Shown here: piece by piece, positions 25,601 through 33,837 of the stretch | Layout: every line of letters starts with the position of its first letter | Numbering within the stretch: the stretch's first letter is position 1 | Assembly (NCBI RefSeq): GCF_020687385.1 | Contig: NZ_JAJEQM010000007.1 | Location: forward strand, 1-64,000 | DNA length: 64,000 nt | Origin: Hominilimicola fabiformis | Lineage (GTDB): Bacteria > Bacillota > Clostridia > UBA1381 | Reading direction: 5' to 3' | The notes under the pieces: model-generated | What the model was told of the DNA's origin: nothing | The model's database searches: none | Seen by the model: only the letters and a program-made list of their open reading frames with translations | Position numbers and translations under genes: made by a program

Positions 25601-26655
25601 GAGCTGTATTCGTTTCCGGCTGCACAGTATAAAGCTATTCCTGAATTTTTTACACGATTATAAACTTCACGCATAGATTTATATGCACTTTCGGAAAAGC
25701 CTGCCGTTGAGCCAAGGCTCATATTAATGGCATCCACGCCGAATTTAACCGAATCGTCAAGCGCTGCCAGAATATCGTCATCATATGCACCGCCGGATGA
25801 ATCACCGAACACCTTCATAATAAACAGCTGTGCATCAGGTGCGACACCCTCGACCACACCGCCACTGTTTGCACCGACAATTCCGGCAACGTGCGTTCCG
25901 TGCGATTCACCACCGGAAACATTGGTGTCAACATCGGCATAATCATATGCGTATGGGATTTTATCGTTGATATAGACCTTTGAAACATTCAACTTTCCAA
26001 TCGTCATTTTATTGTTTTTTATAACGCTTTCAATATCCTCTTTGGAATATTTCGGACTGTTCACCGATGAAAATGCCGGGTGCGATAAGTCAAGTCCGGT
26101 ATCGAGAATTGCTACGGCACTGTTTTTGCCCGTAAAACCCAAATCACCGGCAATATCGCCGCCTATCGCGGATACTCCGCCGCTTGAATAGGTATCTATC
26201 GGTTCAGGCAAAGAGTAAAATTCTGCAACAAAAGCTTCTTTTACACCGTCGGTTTGTTTGATAGCTTCCAAGTCCGCAATATTCGCTTCAACAGCCAAAC
26301 CGTTCATAATTGTAGAATACTCACGCTTAACGGTAAAATCCATACCGCTTTGAACAAGGCTTTTTTTGACAGACTTGCGATTCTGCTCAAGCCTTTGCTC
26401 TATCTCTTTTGCTTCTTTTGATGAAAGAAAATCCGAAACATTAGAATATGTATTGATTTTTTCACTGTAAGAAAGCAAAGGCGAGTCTTCAAGTTCAATA
26501 ATAATACGAGTGTCTTTATTCTCATCACTTTTGCTGATACAATCTGACAGCGAAACAAAAATGTCATTAGTTTCGGCAAATACAGCTGAATTTGAAATTA
26601 TAAGAAACGCCGAAATAAATGCTGAAATCATGCGTTTGAAAAATTTATTATTCAT
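22675..26655 (-). CDS. Secreted subtilisin-like protease with PA, BIg2, cohesin-like and dockerin domains
   Basis: A 1326-residue exoprotease. A signal peptide (1-27) is followed by an I9-like propeptide (about 50-150) and an S8 catalytic domain with Asp185 (LDTGLD), His252 (SHGTHVAG) and Ser577 (SGTSMASP). A PA insert lies near 385-525 between His and Ser, as in C5a-peptidase/lactocepin types. Fn3-like sandwiches follow, then a BIg2 domain (LTEGESAMLNAEIMPQNASNKT), a cohesin-like module, and a C-terminal type I-like dockerin (about 1271-1326) with two calcium-loop repeats (DVNADGVVDLLD and DLDGNGLIDIED). There is no LPXTG or SLH, so the dockerin is its likely tether. A TTAG-N6-CTAA box lies just after its promoter. 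Ribosome site is weak (AAAGGG). Confidence 0.9.
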   Translation of the reverse strand: MNNKFFKRMISAFISAFLIISNSAVFAETNDIFVSLSDCISKSDENKDTRIIIELEDSPLLSYSEKINTYSNVSDFLSSKEAKEIEQRLEQNRKSVKKSLVQSGMDFTVKREYSTIMNGLAVEANIADLEAIKQTDGVKEAFVAEFYSLPEPIDTYSSGGVSAIGGDIAGDLGFTGKNSAVAILDTGLDLSHPAFSSVNSPKYSKEDIESVIKNNKMTIGKLNVSKVYINDKIPYAYDYADVDTNVSGGESHGTHVAGIVGANSGGVVEGVAPDAQLFIMKVFGDSSGGAYDDDILAALDDSVKFGVDAINMSLGSTAGFSESAYKSMREVYNRVKNSGIALYCAAGNEYSSTYENAAGNDLSKATEPDNGVVASPSTYEVALSIASMNNIETTSIYLLANGRKIRYNDPAEKESDRLISLSGTLEYVDCGVGAATDFSGKNLKEKIALIQRAGEENGEVLTFAQKESNAKNAGALAAIIYDNVDGALINMSTDNKIPCVFISKTDGEYLCGQPDKKLSVSKDYVDTFKDTYSGKMSDFSSWGVTSDLKLKPEITAPGGDIYSTLPNGLYGNMSGTSMASPHMAGAAAVMQQYISENRDGINMTAEQRTSLFNALMMSTAVPVQDENGIPYSPRKQGAGLVQLQNAMKSDVFLLNSDNSRPKAEIGYNENGNFSFDFKAVSIGDDTLQYEPTITVLTEDTVSENGVVYMAQKARKLSDDEVSVTIPKKITVVPNGETPVNVKIELTEKGKANLKAQFPNGIYIEGFVTMTPIQNDEVSLSYPFMGFFGDWQALNIFDSDIYDDEPASICETQIGQFRNSDGGGYILGHNYYVDGATEYNANKIAIKGSETGKNVTAAVSLLRNADKLTFSVDDSDGNTVYSESSTNVSKSYHSSEGYYTPMAAKGWAPFDVWNTPLDDGNYVYKITATLGQHEETKAFPIVIDSVPPEVISSRIEGAKWIVTVHDNHFIQGVCATATGNEPITKWIEPDAVSSDATSEITFDLSTSGFKGLTQAKIALIDYAGNTYISDYYSLSAAEVIYPQSVTLDKSALVLTEGESAMLNAEIMPQNASNKTVTWSISDTDVAQISASGKVTAKKTGNAVITAQTVNGIKASCDITVNEKQAETLPIAAAVSVKKNTLTGNIIPFRFQLGNIKKVATVSFTFQKDDALQFESLIGKNGFTPLGIKWNNDNTATIALSYLQNGAGGSLTKNELFDAAEVQFKEILNDMTVGIRLVDVSAAGYDKNGKAVYFTTKITAESANTNVTKKSSCDVNADGVVDLLDITYCQKFYRMGEKSIDWNDFKHCDLDGNGLIDIEDLIIILKVM

Positions 26656-26701
26656 TTTATTTTCTTAAAACCCTTTCGTAAATAATTTGGCGTTATTTAC
26701 G

Positions 26702-26753
26702 GTTAGTGACGACTAACTATAAATAATATATCATAAATGTTTTGATTTGTAAA
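26702..26753 (-). promoter_or_regulatory. Subtilase promoter with metal-box operator
   Basis: Minus strand: TTTACA (26753-26748), 17 bases, TATATT (26730-26725), then GTTAGT-GACG-ACTAAC (26717-26702) just downstream of the -10, where a repressor would block initiation. The palindrome is perfect. Confidence 0.75.
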
Positions 26754-26778
26754 GTATCTACAAATATTTTTTTCAGTA

Positions 26779-26807
26779 TTGACAAATTAAATTTGTTGTG
26801 ATACATT
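26779..26807 (+). promoter_or_regulatory. Promoter of the cohesin/LRR operon
   Basis: TTGACA (26779-26784), 17 bases, TACATT (26802-26807). The leader to the first start is about 180 bases and holds a hairpin and two box-like sites. Confidence 0.6.
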
Positions 26808-26839
26808 TTATTTTGTTAATTATGGTGTGACGACCGAAC

Positions 26840-26865
26840 AAAAGAGCCGAGAACAGGGCTCTTTT
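26840..26865 (+). terminator. Leader hairpin, terminator-like
   Basis: AAAAGAGCC (26840-26848) pairs with GGCTCTTTT (26857-26865), so the stem contributes its own T-run. It sits 33 bases after the rightward -10 and could attenuate the operon; the palindrome could also work on the other strand. Confidence 0.5.
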
Positions 26866-26877
26866 AAAAAATACTAC

Positions 26878-26956
26878 GGTTAGTTAAGACAAACCACAAA
26901 TGAGGAGTGATGTACGAAATATTTATTTTTTTTACAGGTAAGTTAGTTAAAACTAA
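26878..26956 (+). promoter_or_regulatory. Metal-box operators in the cohesin/LRR leader
   Basis: TTAGT-TAAA-ACTAA (26943-26956) is a clean copy of the TTAG-N6-CTAA box. GGTTAGTTAAGACAAACC (26879-26896) is a degenerate copy with one mismatch in the right arm. Confidence 0.65.
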
Positions 26957-26989
26957 TCTAATAATCAACTAAAGCAGCGAGGTGATCAA

Positions 26990-27763
26990 GTGAACTTACG
27001 CAAAAAAATAATCGGAGCAATTGTAACTGTGTTGATTGTAATAACAAACATTGTTGTCTTTGCACAGACAGAGAAAAAACCGCAAACCACATTAGCGGTT
27101 GAACCAAAACGCACCGAAGCAGGGATAGAGTATAATTTATACTTAGAAAACACGAACTGTTTAAGTACGCTTTTCTTTGAGATGAATTTTGACGGTAAAA
27201 ATGTCGGAAAAGCAACTCTTGAAAAGAACGAATGCTTTGACATATTGCATACAACTTGGAATACCGACAACAGGATTTCTGTAAAAGGATACCTCGGAAG
27301 AACCGGTAATAAAATGGGGTTTTCGTCAAACGAAAGAATTAAGGTTGCGAAAATCGTCATTCCGATTGATGTTTCCTCAGCCGGGGAGTTTATTGCGGAT
27401 ATATCAAATGTGATATGTGCCGGAATTACCGAAACAGACGGTACTGCGGTAAAAGGAGAAGTAAAAGTTTACGAAACAAGTATAAAGTATTCCGCAAAAG
27501 AGTGCAGCATTTTAGATTTCAGTCAAGATGCGGTTGATATTCTTTCTTCCAAAGCTCAAAATGTCGATGTGATTTTTGCGGCATATGACGAAAACGGCAA
27601 ATTGGTAAGCGCTCACAAAGAAAATGTTACATTACAGCAAGGCAAAAATAAACTTGATGTCAGCGGAATTGATTTCACTAATTCCGAGTCTATATCAGTT
27701 ATGATATGGGATAGTATGGCATCAATGCGTCCATTTGCGGATAAAGCAACGATAAATAAATAG
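26990..27763 (+). CDS. Secreted cohesin-like domain protein
   Basis: A 257-residue secreted protein with a signal peptide to about residue 27 (cleavage after VFAQ). Residues 33-165 form a beta-sandwich like the cohesin-like module of the neighbouring dockerin proteins: VEPKRTEAGIEYNLYLENTN, then GYLGRTGNKMGFSSNERIKVAKIVIP. The last 80 residues (IFAAYDENGKLVSAHKEN ... MIWDSMASMRPF) are a small sandwich repeated at the C-terminus of other secreted proteins here, including the galactanase. There is no dockerin or anchor. First gene of a four-gene operon; it starts at a GTG after GAGGTGAT, and the promoter region carries metal boxes. Confidence 0.65.
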   Translation: MNLRKKIIGAIVTVLIVITNIVVFAQTEKKPQTTLAVEPKRTEAGIEYNLYLENTNCLSTLFFEMNFDGKNVGKATLEKNECFDILHTTWNTDNRISVKGYLGRTGNKMGFSSNERIKVAKIVIPIDVSSAGEFIADISNVICAGITETDGTAVKGEVKVYETSIKYSAKECSILDFSQDAVDILSSKAQNVDVIFAAYDENGKLVSAHKENVTLQQGKNKLDVSGIDFTNSESISVMIWDSMASMRPFADKATINK

Positions 27764-27778
27764 AATGGAGATTATGCG

Positions 27779-29416
27779 ATGAAAAATTTATTCAAAAAAA
27801 CAATGATAACGATGTGTTCGGCAGTGATGCTGATGGGAATCGGCGCGGTCAGCGCCAATGCTGCCACTACAACGGTCGGAGATTTTACGGTTGACCGCTC
27901 AAAATCCGGCTACTCCTCGCCGTATGTGGTAAGCATTTCGGCATATAACGGCGAAGGCGGCAAAATCACTTTGCCGACAACCGCAGAAATCAACGGGAAG
28001 GAATATCAGATAACCTCTGTCGGCAATGCATTTGAGGAAAACGAAAGTATTACCGGCGTCACGATTCCGGACGGATATACGGAAATAGGACTCAGTGCGT
28101 TCAAGGATTGTACGGGACTGCAAAGCGTTGAAATCCCCGGATCTGTGGATATGATTTCAACAAACGCATTTTCCGGCTGCACAGCACTTAATACCGTAAA
28201 TTTTGACGATGATACGGCAGCGTCGCTTACGATCAATTTAGGTGCATTTGCAAATTGTACCGCACTCACCTTTATTGAGCTTCCGGCAAGACTCAGCTCG
28301 ACAAGATACAATTTTCTGTACGGCTGCGATGCATTGACATCAATCACAATGAAAGACGGTGCGCAAAAGTTTGCCACTGTTGATAATGTACTTTACAATG
28401 TCAGCGATGATGAGGCGGTAATGGTTGTATATCCCGGCGGAAAACCGGAAACGGAATACACCATTCCGACAGAAGTGAACGGAAAAGCAGTAACTTCCAC
28501 TGCAATGCACCTTTTCAGAAACAACTCTGTTTTGAAAAAAGTTACCGTTCCGGCAAGCATTACAAGCTTGGGTGGCTACACATTTAACGGAATGAAAGCC
28601 ATTGAGGAAATTGTCCTTGAGCATGAAACAGCTCCGTCAATCGGCTCGGAAATTTGCACCGAGATGAATACCGGCAGCAAGGTCATTGTGAAAAACGAAG
28701 AAGTTGCAAAGATTTTTGAATCCACATCTGCATATACCAAATATTATACACCCGAAAAAACAACTATAACTGTTGCGGGGCAAACTCCTGAAGTCAAGAC
28801 AGTTTCCACAAGCTTTTCTGTTTCGGCAGAGCCGGAAATAAAGGACGGAAAAGCGGTTTACAGCATTTATTTTGATAACGCCGAAAATGTGAATACGGTT
28901 CTTTTAAAGGTGTCATTCGATACGGCACAGGTTAGTGAAGGTACGGTTACGGTTGCAAATGACAAATTCACAAGCGGAACATCAAACTGGACAGAAGAAA
29001 ACGGAAAACTTATCTTAAAGGCATATGTCGGAATTACCGGAAATGTTTCGGGATTTTCTTCAGCAGAAAAAACAAAGCTTGCAGAAATTGCCGTTCCTTT
29101 AAAAGCTGATGCAAAGGGAAATATCACTGCAAAAATAACCGATGCGAAAGCGGCAGGCGTTGTCGGTGAAGATGAGTCGGCAATGAACGGTACAGTCACA
29201 ATGGGCACATCATCGGCAAACGTATTTGTTCCGAATTATGATGTAAATAGCAACGGTACGGTCGATATTATTGATATTACCGAGGCGCAAAGATACTATC
29301 AGGTAGCATCATCGGATGAAACTTGGGCAAAAGCGAAAGCAATGGATGTAAACGGCGACAACAAGGTTGACATTCAGGACTACATAGACATATTCAATCA
29401 TTTAAGCGATTTCTAA
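27779..29416 (+). CDS. BspA-like leucine-rich repeat protein with cohesin-like and dockerin modules
   Basis: A 545-residue secreted protein. After the signal peptide (1-29) come about eight LRR_5 (BspA-type) repeats from residue 60 to 315, with the motif FxxCxxLxxVxIP seen as AFKDCTGLQSVEIP and AFSGCTALNTVNF. Residues 340-475 are a cohesin-like sandwich, and the C-terminus is a dockerin with repeats DVNSNGTVDIIDITEAQRYY and DVNGDNKVDIQDYIDIFN. BspA-like repeats bind host proteins or other bacteria. It would be tethered through its dockerin. It lies 15 bases after the previous gene. Confidence 0.85.
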   Translation: MKNLFKKTMITMCSAVMLMGIGAVSANAATTTVGDFTVDRSKSGYSSPYVVSISAYNGEGGKITLPTTAEINGKEYQITSVGNAFEENESITGVTIPDGYTEIGLSAFKDCTGLQSVEIPGSVDMISTNAFSGCTALNTVNFDDDTAASLTINLGAFANCTALTFIELPARLSSTRYNFLYGCDALTSITMKDGAQKFATVDNVLYNVSDDEAVMVVYPGGKPETEYTIPTEVNGKAVTSTAMHLFRNNSVLKKVTVPASITSLGGYTFNGMKAIEEIVLEHETAPSIGSEICTEMNTGSKVIVKNEEVAKIFESTSAYTKYYTPEKTTITVAGQTPEVKTVSTSFSVSAEPEIKDGKAVYSIYFDNAENVNTVLLKVSFDTAQVSEGTVTVANDKFTSGTSNWTEENGKLILKAYVGITGNVSGFSSAEKTKLAEIAVPLKADAKGNITAKITDAKAAGVVGEDESAMNGTVTMGTSSANVFVPNYDVNSNGTVDIIDITEAQRYYQVASSDETWAKAKAMDVNGDNKVDIQDYIDIFNHLSDF

Positions 29417-29428
29417 AAAGGAGTATAT

Positions 29429-31852
29429 ATGAAGAATAAAATTTTTAACAGATTATCTTCTCTTGTAGTGATTGCGGCTATGCTGATGGGATTTACCGTC
29501 AGCGTATCTGCCGGCAATGACGGACTGATTGGTGCAAATATCAAAGACGGTCAGCTCCTCGGTTATTTCGGAGACGGCGGAGATATAAAAATTCCCGATA
29601 CCGTCACCATTATTGCGGGAGAGGCATTTTTAAATAACGATAATATCACAAGCGTAACAATTCCAGGCAGCGTACAGGTAATCGGCTACCATGCATTTGA
29701 CGGCTGTACCGAATTGGAACGGGTTATATTTGAAGACCCGACAGACGGAGCCGATTTGATTATCCGATTGGATGCTTTTGCAAATTGCCCGAAACTTACG
29801 GAATGTGAAATTCCCGCAGTGGCAAGCTATGTGACGGCGAATGTATTCAAAGGTTGCAGCAGTATGGAAAAAATAAAGGTACATCCGCAAAACCCGTATT
29901 ATTTTACGGACGATAATGGCGTTATGTTCGGACCGCGGGTCAATGAGGGTGAGCCGCAGTATGACGATCCGAATTTGACATTGACGGCTTATCCGAGCGG
30001 TAGAGAGGGATTATACAGTATCCCCGAAAGCGTTCAAGGAAGAACCGTTGACCGCATCTGGTCAGGGGCATTCAAAAATGCCGAAAAGCTGACGGATATA
30101 GAGATTCCCGAAAACGTAAAAATCATCGGAGGCAACGCTTTTGAGCATTCGGGATTAACCGATGTAACAGTACCCGATACGGTAGAGTCGCTGGGTTCCG
30201 GGGCGTTTGAAGATTGCACAAAGCTTACGCATATTCAGTTACCGAAAAATCTGACAAGCATACCGCACAGCATTTTCAAAGGCTGTACAAGCCTTTCGTC
30301 AATCGAGTTCCCACAAGCGGCGACCAATATTGAAATGTATGCATTTGCCGATTGCAAATCGCTTACAAATCTAATTCTTCCGGACGGACTTGTGAATATT
30401 ACACTGGCGGCATTTGAGGGCTGCACCAATCTGCAAAGAGTGGTGATTCCGGCAAGTGTCACGGGATTTCCGAATGATGATACGCTCGGAGCTTATGATA
30501 TGTTCCCCGACAGTCCGAAAAGCCTTGTTGTATATGTAGAGAAAGGCTCAAACGGAGAGCGATGGGCGGTGAATAATGTTGCCGACTGGGGTTATCAATA
30601 CAAAATTCTTGACAGTGTATCCAATCTTGACGGTGTTGATTTCGGAAGCTTTTACTTAATCAATCTCGACAAAAAAGTCAGGGTTGAGGGAAAGTTTTCA
30701 ATCAATTCGCAGCTTGTTGTGAATGAGATAAATTCGGGCAACGAATATGATGCATTTCAGGCAAAATCGGAAAACGGAATTTTGAAAGTATATGAAGTAT
30801 CCGCAACCCACGAAAGCGATACCTATACAATCAGTGTCGGACTTTCGGACGGCTGCTCCAAAAATGCAAAGCTGTATTACTATGAAAACGGCGAGGCGGT
30901 GGAAATTTCATCATCGCAAGTAAGCAAGACCTTTACCGTACAGACGGACAGTTTGGGATATTTTGCAGTAATTGATTCTTCAATATCCGGCGGAGAAGAT
31001 CACGAAGTAACGAAAGTAACGCTGAACAAAACCACCGCAGCTATGAAAAAGGGCGACAAACTACAATTATCGGCAACGGTACTGCCACAAACGGCAACGA
31101 ATAAATCAATTCGTTGGGAAAGCTCAGACAACACGGTAGCGACCGTTGACAGCAAGGGCGTTATAACTGCCGTTTCGGCAGGTAGTGCAAAAATCACGGC
31201 AACGGCAGTGAACGGTGTAAATGCTACTTGCACAATCTCCGTTACGGATTCCGAAACCCCAAAACCGGCAGAGGAAAAAATCGAAACCAAAGTATCGCTT
31301 AAAGCGGATAAAGCGGTTTCCGAAAAAGGAAAATCGTATTTCACGCTTGCACTTTCCGAATCGTCAAGGATTGCAAATATTCAAATTACTTTTGAAACAT
31401 CAACCAATGATGTAACAGTCAGCGGAATTAACGGATTTACCGTCATTGGCGACGCAGAGGACGGCAAAGTGGTTTTGGGTTATCTCAATGCAAACGGCGA
31501 ACTGTTTTCCTCGGCTCAGTCCGCAGATATTGCAAAAATTACGGTCAACGCCGAAAATGCAACACTGAAAATCACCGATGTCAAGGTATCGGGTTGGGAC
31601 ACCGATAAAACCGTAAAATACGGCAAAGTGAACGGAATCGACCCATCCGAGGCAACCTTTACGGATGCACTTTCCTATGACGTAAATCAAGACGGAACGA
31701 TTGATCTTTTGGATATTACCGAAGCACAGCGTTACTATCGTGCAGATAAGAACAGTTCAAACTGGAATGATGCATCAAAATGCGATTTCAACGATGACGG
31801 CAGAATCGACATCGAGGATTATATGGAAATTTGGCTGAATTTTACAAAATAA
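29429..31852 (+). CDS. Large BspA-like LRR protein with BIg2, cohesin-like and dockerin modules
   Basis: An 807-residue secreted protein. Signal peptide 1-28; BspA-type LRR_5 repeats fill residues 35-380, with AFDGCTELERVIF and AFEDCTKLTHIQLP as clear units. A beta-sandwich (400-520) precedes a BIg2 domain (about 530-605, MKKGDKLQLSATVLPQTATN). A cohesin-like module spans about 610-745, and the C-terminal dockerin has DVNQDGTIDLLDITEAQRYY and DFNDDGRIDIEDYMEIW. The BIg2-cohesin-like-dockerin tail is shared with the subtilase, though that gene is divergently transcribed. It is 12 bases after the previous LRR gene in the same operon. Confidence 0.85.
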   Translation: MKNKIFNRLSSLVVIAAMLMGFTVSVSAGNDGLIGANIKDGQLLGYFGDGGDIKIPDTVTIIAGEAFLNNDNITSVTIPGSVQVIGYHAFDGCTELERVIFEDPTDGADLIIRLDAFANCPKLTECEIPAVASYVTANVFKGCSSMEKIKVHPQNPYYFTDDNGVMFGPRVNEGEPQYDDPNLTLTAYPSGREGLYSIPESVQGRTVDRIWSGAFKNAEKLTDIEIPENVKIIGGNAFEHSGLTDVTVPDTVESLGSGAFEDCTKLTHIQLPKNLTSIPHSIFKGCTSLSSIEFPQAATNIEMYAFADCKSLTNLILPDGLVNITLAAFEGCTNLQRVVIPASVTGFPNDDTLGAYDMFPDSPKSLVVYVEKGSNGERWAVNNVADWGYQYKILDSVSNLDGVDFGSFYLINLDKKVRVEGKFSINSQLVVNEINSGNEYDAFQAKSENGILKVYEVSATHESDTYTISVGLSDGCSKNAKLYYYENGEAVEISSSQVSKTFTVQTDSLGYFAVIDSSISGGEDHEVTKVTLNKTTAAMKKGDKLQLSATVLPQTATNKSIRWESSDNTVATVDSKGVITAVSAGSAKITATAVNGVNATCTISVTDSETPKPAEEKIETKVSLKADKAVSEKGKSYFTLALSESSRIANIQITFETSTNDVTVSGINGFTVIGDAEDGKVVLGYLNANGELFSSAQSADIAKITVNAENATLKITDVKVSGWDTDKTVKYGKVNGIDPSEATFTDALSYDVNQDGTIDLLDITEAQRYYRADKNSSNWNDASKCDFNDDGRIDIEDYMEIWLNFTK

Positions 31853-31863
31853 TGACGCATGAT

Positions 31864-31891
31864 ACAGGGCTGTATTCTACTATAGCCCTGT
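31864..31891 (+). other. Intercistronic hairpin before the scaffold gene
   Basis: ACAGGGCT (31864-31871) pairs with AGCCCTGT (31884-31891) around 12 bases. There is no T-run, so partial termination or mRNA processing, giving the last gene a different dose, is possible. Confidence 0.5.
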
Positions 31892-31911
31892 CATTTAAGT
31901 AGGAGGATATT

Positions 31912-33054
31912 ATGAACAAAATAGCAAAAAAACTGTTTTCGGCTGCTGTGATTGTTTGTTTGAGTATTTCGTCTGTTGCTGCCTATGCGGCACAAATCAC
32001 GCCCTCAAGCACAAGCATCACGCTCGGTAAAAACGATAAAGAAATTTCGTTTGATATTTTTTTAGAAGCTGACAGTGCATATGCAGGGGCGGAATTTGGT
32101 ATTAAACCATCACAAAGCGATGTAGAATTTAAATCACTTGTCTTGTCAGATGAATTGCAGAATGAGTCAAAGGTACAGACTATAAAAGACGGATGTCTGT
32201 ATTTCGGATTTTTTTCAAACACCAACAAATACAGCACCGAAAAAAAGAAAATAGCTACATTAAACTATACTTACAGTGGCAGCGGAATAAGGACAATTTC
32301 CTTAGTTGAATCAAAAATTGTAATAGTTGATAAAACAGGTAAAACAAACGGAGATACCTCATCAAGCCCGTTTACCGTTTCAATAACCCGACAAGGAACA
32401 TCCGGCGGCGGTGGTGGCAGTTCTTCAAGCGGAGGAAGTATAAAGGAACCGGATATAATCATACCCATTCCTGACACGTCAAAAACCTATTCAGACAAAA
32501 AATTTGCGGATATAAACGGTCATTGGGCGAAAAACGATATTTACAGCGGCGTAAAGAACGGTTTGTTCGCAGGCATATCGGATACGATTTTCGATCCCGA
32601 CGGAACTGTTACAAGAGCAATGGCGGTTACCGTTCTCGGTAGGTTTTCAAAAGATAATACAGAGAGTGCAGTATCGGCTTTTACCGATGTTACGGCAGAT
32701 AAATACTATGCAAACTATGTTTCATGGGGTGCGGAAAACGGTGTTGTAAAAGGTATTTCCGAAACAGAATTTGCCCCCGAAAGTGCAGTTACTCGTGAAC
32801 AGATGTCGGCAATGATTGTACGCTATCTGAATTACGAAGAGATCCCTTTACCGACCGGCAGCGAGAAAATAAAAGAACATAGCGATTATGAGCAAATTTC
32901 GGATTACGCAAAAGAAGATATGGCAATCTGTTATGAAATGGGACTGATAAAGGGGCATGACAGCGGACTTATCGAACCAAACGGAAATTTAACCCGTGCG
33001 CAGCTTGCTTCGATTATGGCAAGAATTTCAACTTATTTTAAAAATACAAAATAA
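31912..33054 (+). CDS. Putative anchoring scaffoldin: cohesin-like module plus three SLH repeats
   Basis: A 380-residue surface protein. Signal peptide (1-25, cleavage after AYAA); residues 27-160 are a single cohesin-like sandwich (ITPSSTSITLGKNDKEISFD, FGIKPSQSD, LYFGFFSN); then a Gly/Ser linker (SGGGGGSSSSGGS), and three S-layer-homology repeats (about 195-375) with FADINGHWAKNDI, TVTRAMAV, AVTREQMS and LTRAQLAS. SLH repeats bind the wall polymer, so this is the only protein of the locus able to attach to the cell. With one cohesin-like module it would hold one dockerin partner at a time. RBS AGGAGG precedes the ATG; it ends the operon. Confidence 0.8.
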   Translation: MNKIAKKLFSAAVIVCLSISSVAAYAAQITPSSTSITLGKNDKEISFDIFLEADSAYAGAEFGIKPSQSDVEFKSLVLSDELQNESKVQTIKDGCLYFGFFSNTNKYSTEKKKIATLNYTYSGSGIRTISLVESKIVIVDKTGKTNGDTSSSPFTVSITRQGTSGGGGGSSSSGGSIKEPDIIIPIPDTSKTYSDKKFADINGHWAKNDIYSGVKNGLFAGISDTIFDPDGTVTRAMAVTVLGRFSKDNTESAVSAFTDVTADKYYANYVSWGAENGVVKGISETEFAPESAVTREQMSAMIVRYLNYEEIPLPTGSEKIKEHSDYEQISDYAKEDMAICYEMGLIKGHDSGLIEPNGNLTRAQLASIMARISTYFKNTK

Positions 33055-33069
33055 AATTTAATAAAACTC

Positions 33070-33116
33070 TTGACAAAAAGATATAACACTGTTATTATGA
33101 ATATAACAGTGTTATA
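33070..33116 (+). promoter_or_regulatory. TetR promoter with paired autoregulatory operators
   Basis: TTGACA (33070-33075), 17 bases, TATTAT (33093-33098). Two copies of ATAACA-N-TGTTAT (33083-33095 and 33103-33115), 20 bases apart, cover the spacer, -10 and start. Together they form a 14-base-arm inverted repeat. Confidence 0.8.
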
Positions 33117-33139
33117 TTTTGCTTTGCGGAGGACTGAAA

Positions 33140-33757
33140 ATGAATAGAAACGAAAATAATACGCTTGATGATATTCTGTCGGCTGCAAAAGCTGAATTTT
33201 CCGAAAAAGGCTTTCAATCGGCATCACTGCGCAGAATCGTAAAAAATGCCGACGTGACAACGGGTGCATTTTACGGTTATTTTAAGAGCAAAGAAGAATT
33301 GTTTGACGCACTTGTCGGCGAGCAATATGACACGCTTATGGGTATGTTTTGTGAAACGCAAAATGCTTTTACAAGGCTTTCACCGAAGGAACAGGCACAG
33401 CAAATGGGCGAGCTTTCCGGCGAGGGAATGATAAAAATGATGAATTATTGCTATGCCAATAAAGATGAATTTAAACTTATTCTCTGCTCCTCTGACGGCA
33501 CAAAATATGAAAATATAATTCACGATATGGCGGAAATCGAAGTTGACGCCACGCATAAGTTTGCAAAAACAATGGAACAGCTCGGCTATCCGAAATACAA
33601 TGTTGACAAAACACTTGAGCATATATTGGCAAGCGGATTGTTTTCGGCATTTTTTGAAGTGATTATTCACGATATTCCGCACGAAAATGCGGCAGAATAT
33701 CTTGAGGAGCTCAAAGCGTTCTATACTGCCGGCTGGAAAAAAATTATGGGATTTTAA
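33140..33757 (+). CDS. TetR/AcrR-family repressor of the ABC operon
   Basis: A 205-residue regulator. Residues 8-55 are a TetR helix-turn-helix (ILSAAKAEFSEKGFQSASLRRIVKNADVTTGAFYGYFKSKEEL); the rest is a helical ligand domain. The frame is open from 33119, but GGAGG (33128-33132) places the start at the ATG 33140. It has a consensus promoter overlapped by two ATAACA-N-TGTTAT operators that it probably binds. It lies 80 bases before the ABC transporter pair, which carries a separate metal-box operator, so the operon may respond to two signals. Confidence 0.9.
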   Translation: MNRNENNTLDDILSAAKAEFSEKGFQSASLRRIVKNADVTTGAFYGYFKSKEELFDALVGEQYDTLMGMFCETQNAFTRLSPKEQAQQMGELSGEGMIKMMNYCYANKDEFKLILCSSDGTKYENIIHDMAEIEVDATHKFAKTMEQLGYPKYNVDKTLEHILASGLFSAFFEVIIHDIPHENAAEYLEELKAFYTAGWKKIMGF

Positions 33758-33780
33758 TCCCTATATTTTTTGAATATATG

Positions 33781-33794
33781 TTAGGTTAAACTAA
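33781..33794 (+). promoter_or_regulatory. Metal-box variant before the ABC operon
   Basis: TTAGGTTAAACTAA, one change from the TTAG-T...A-CTAA form and closest of all copies to DtxR/IdeR boxes. It lies 43 bases before the first ABC start codon. The promoter itself is not clear. Confidence 0.6.
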
Positions 33795-33837
33795 CTATAA
33801 GACAACATAAAACAAATCAATGCAAGGAGGAATTGTT

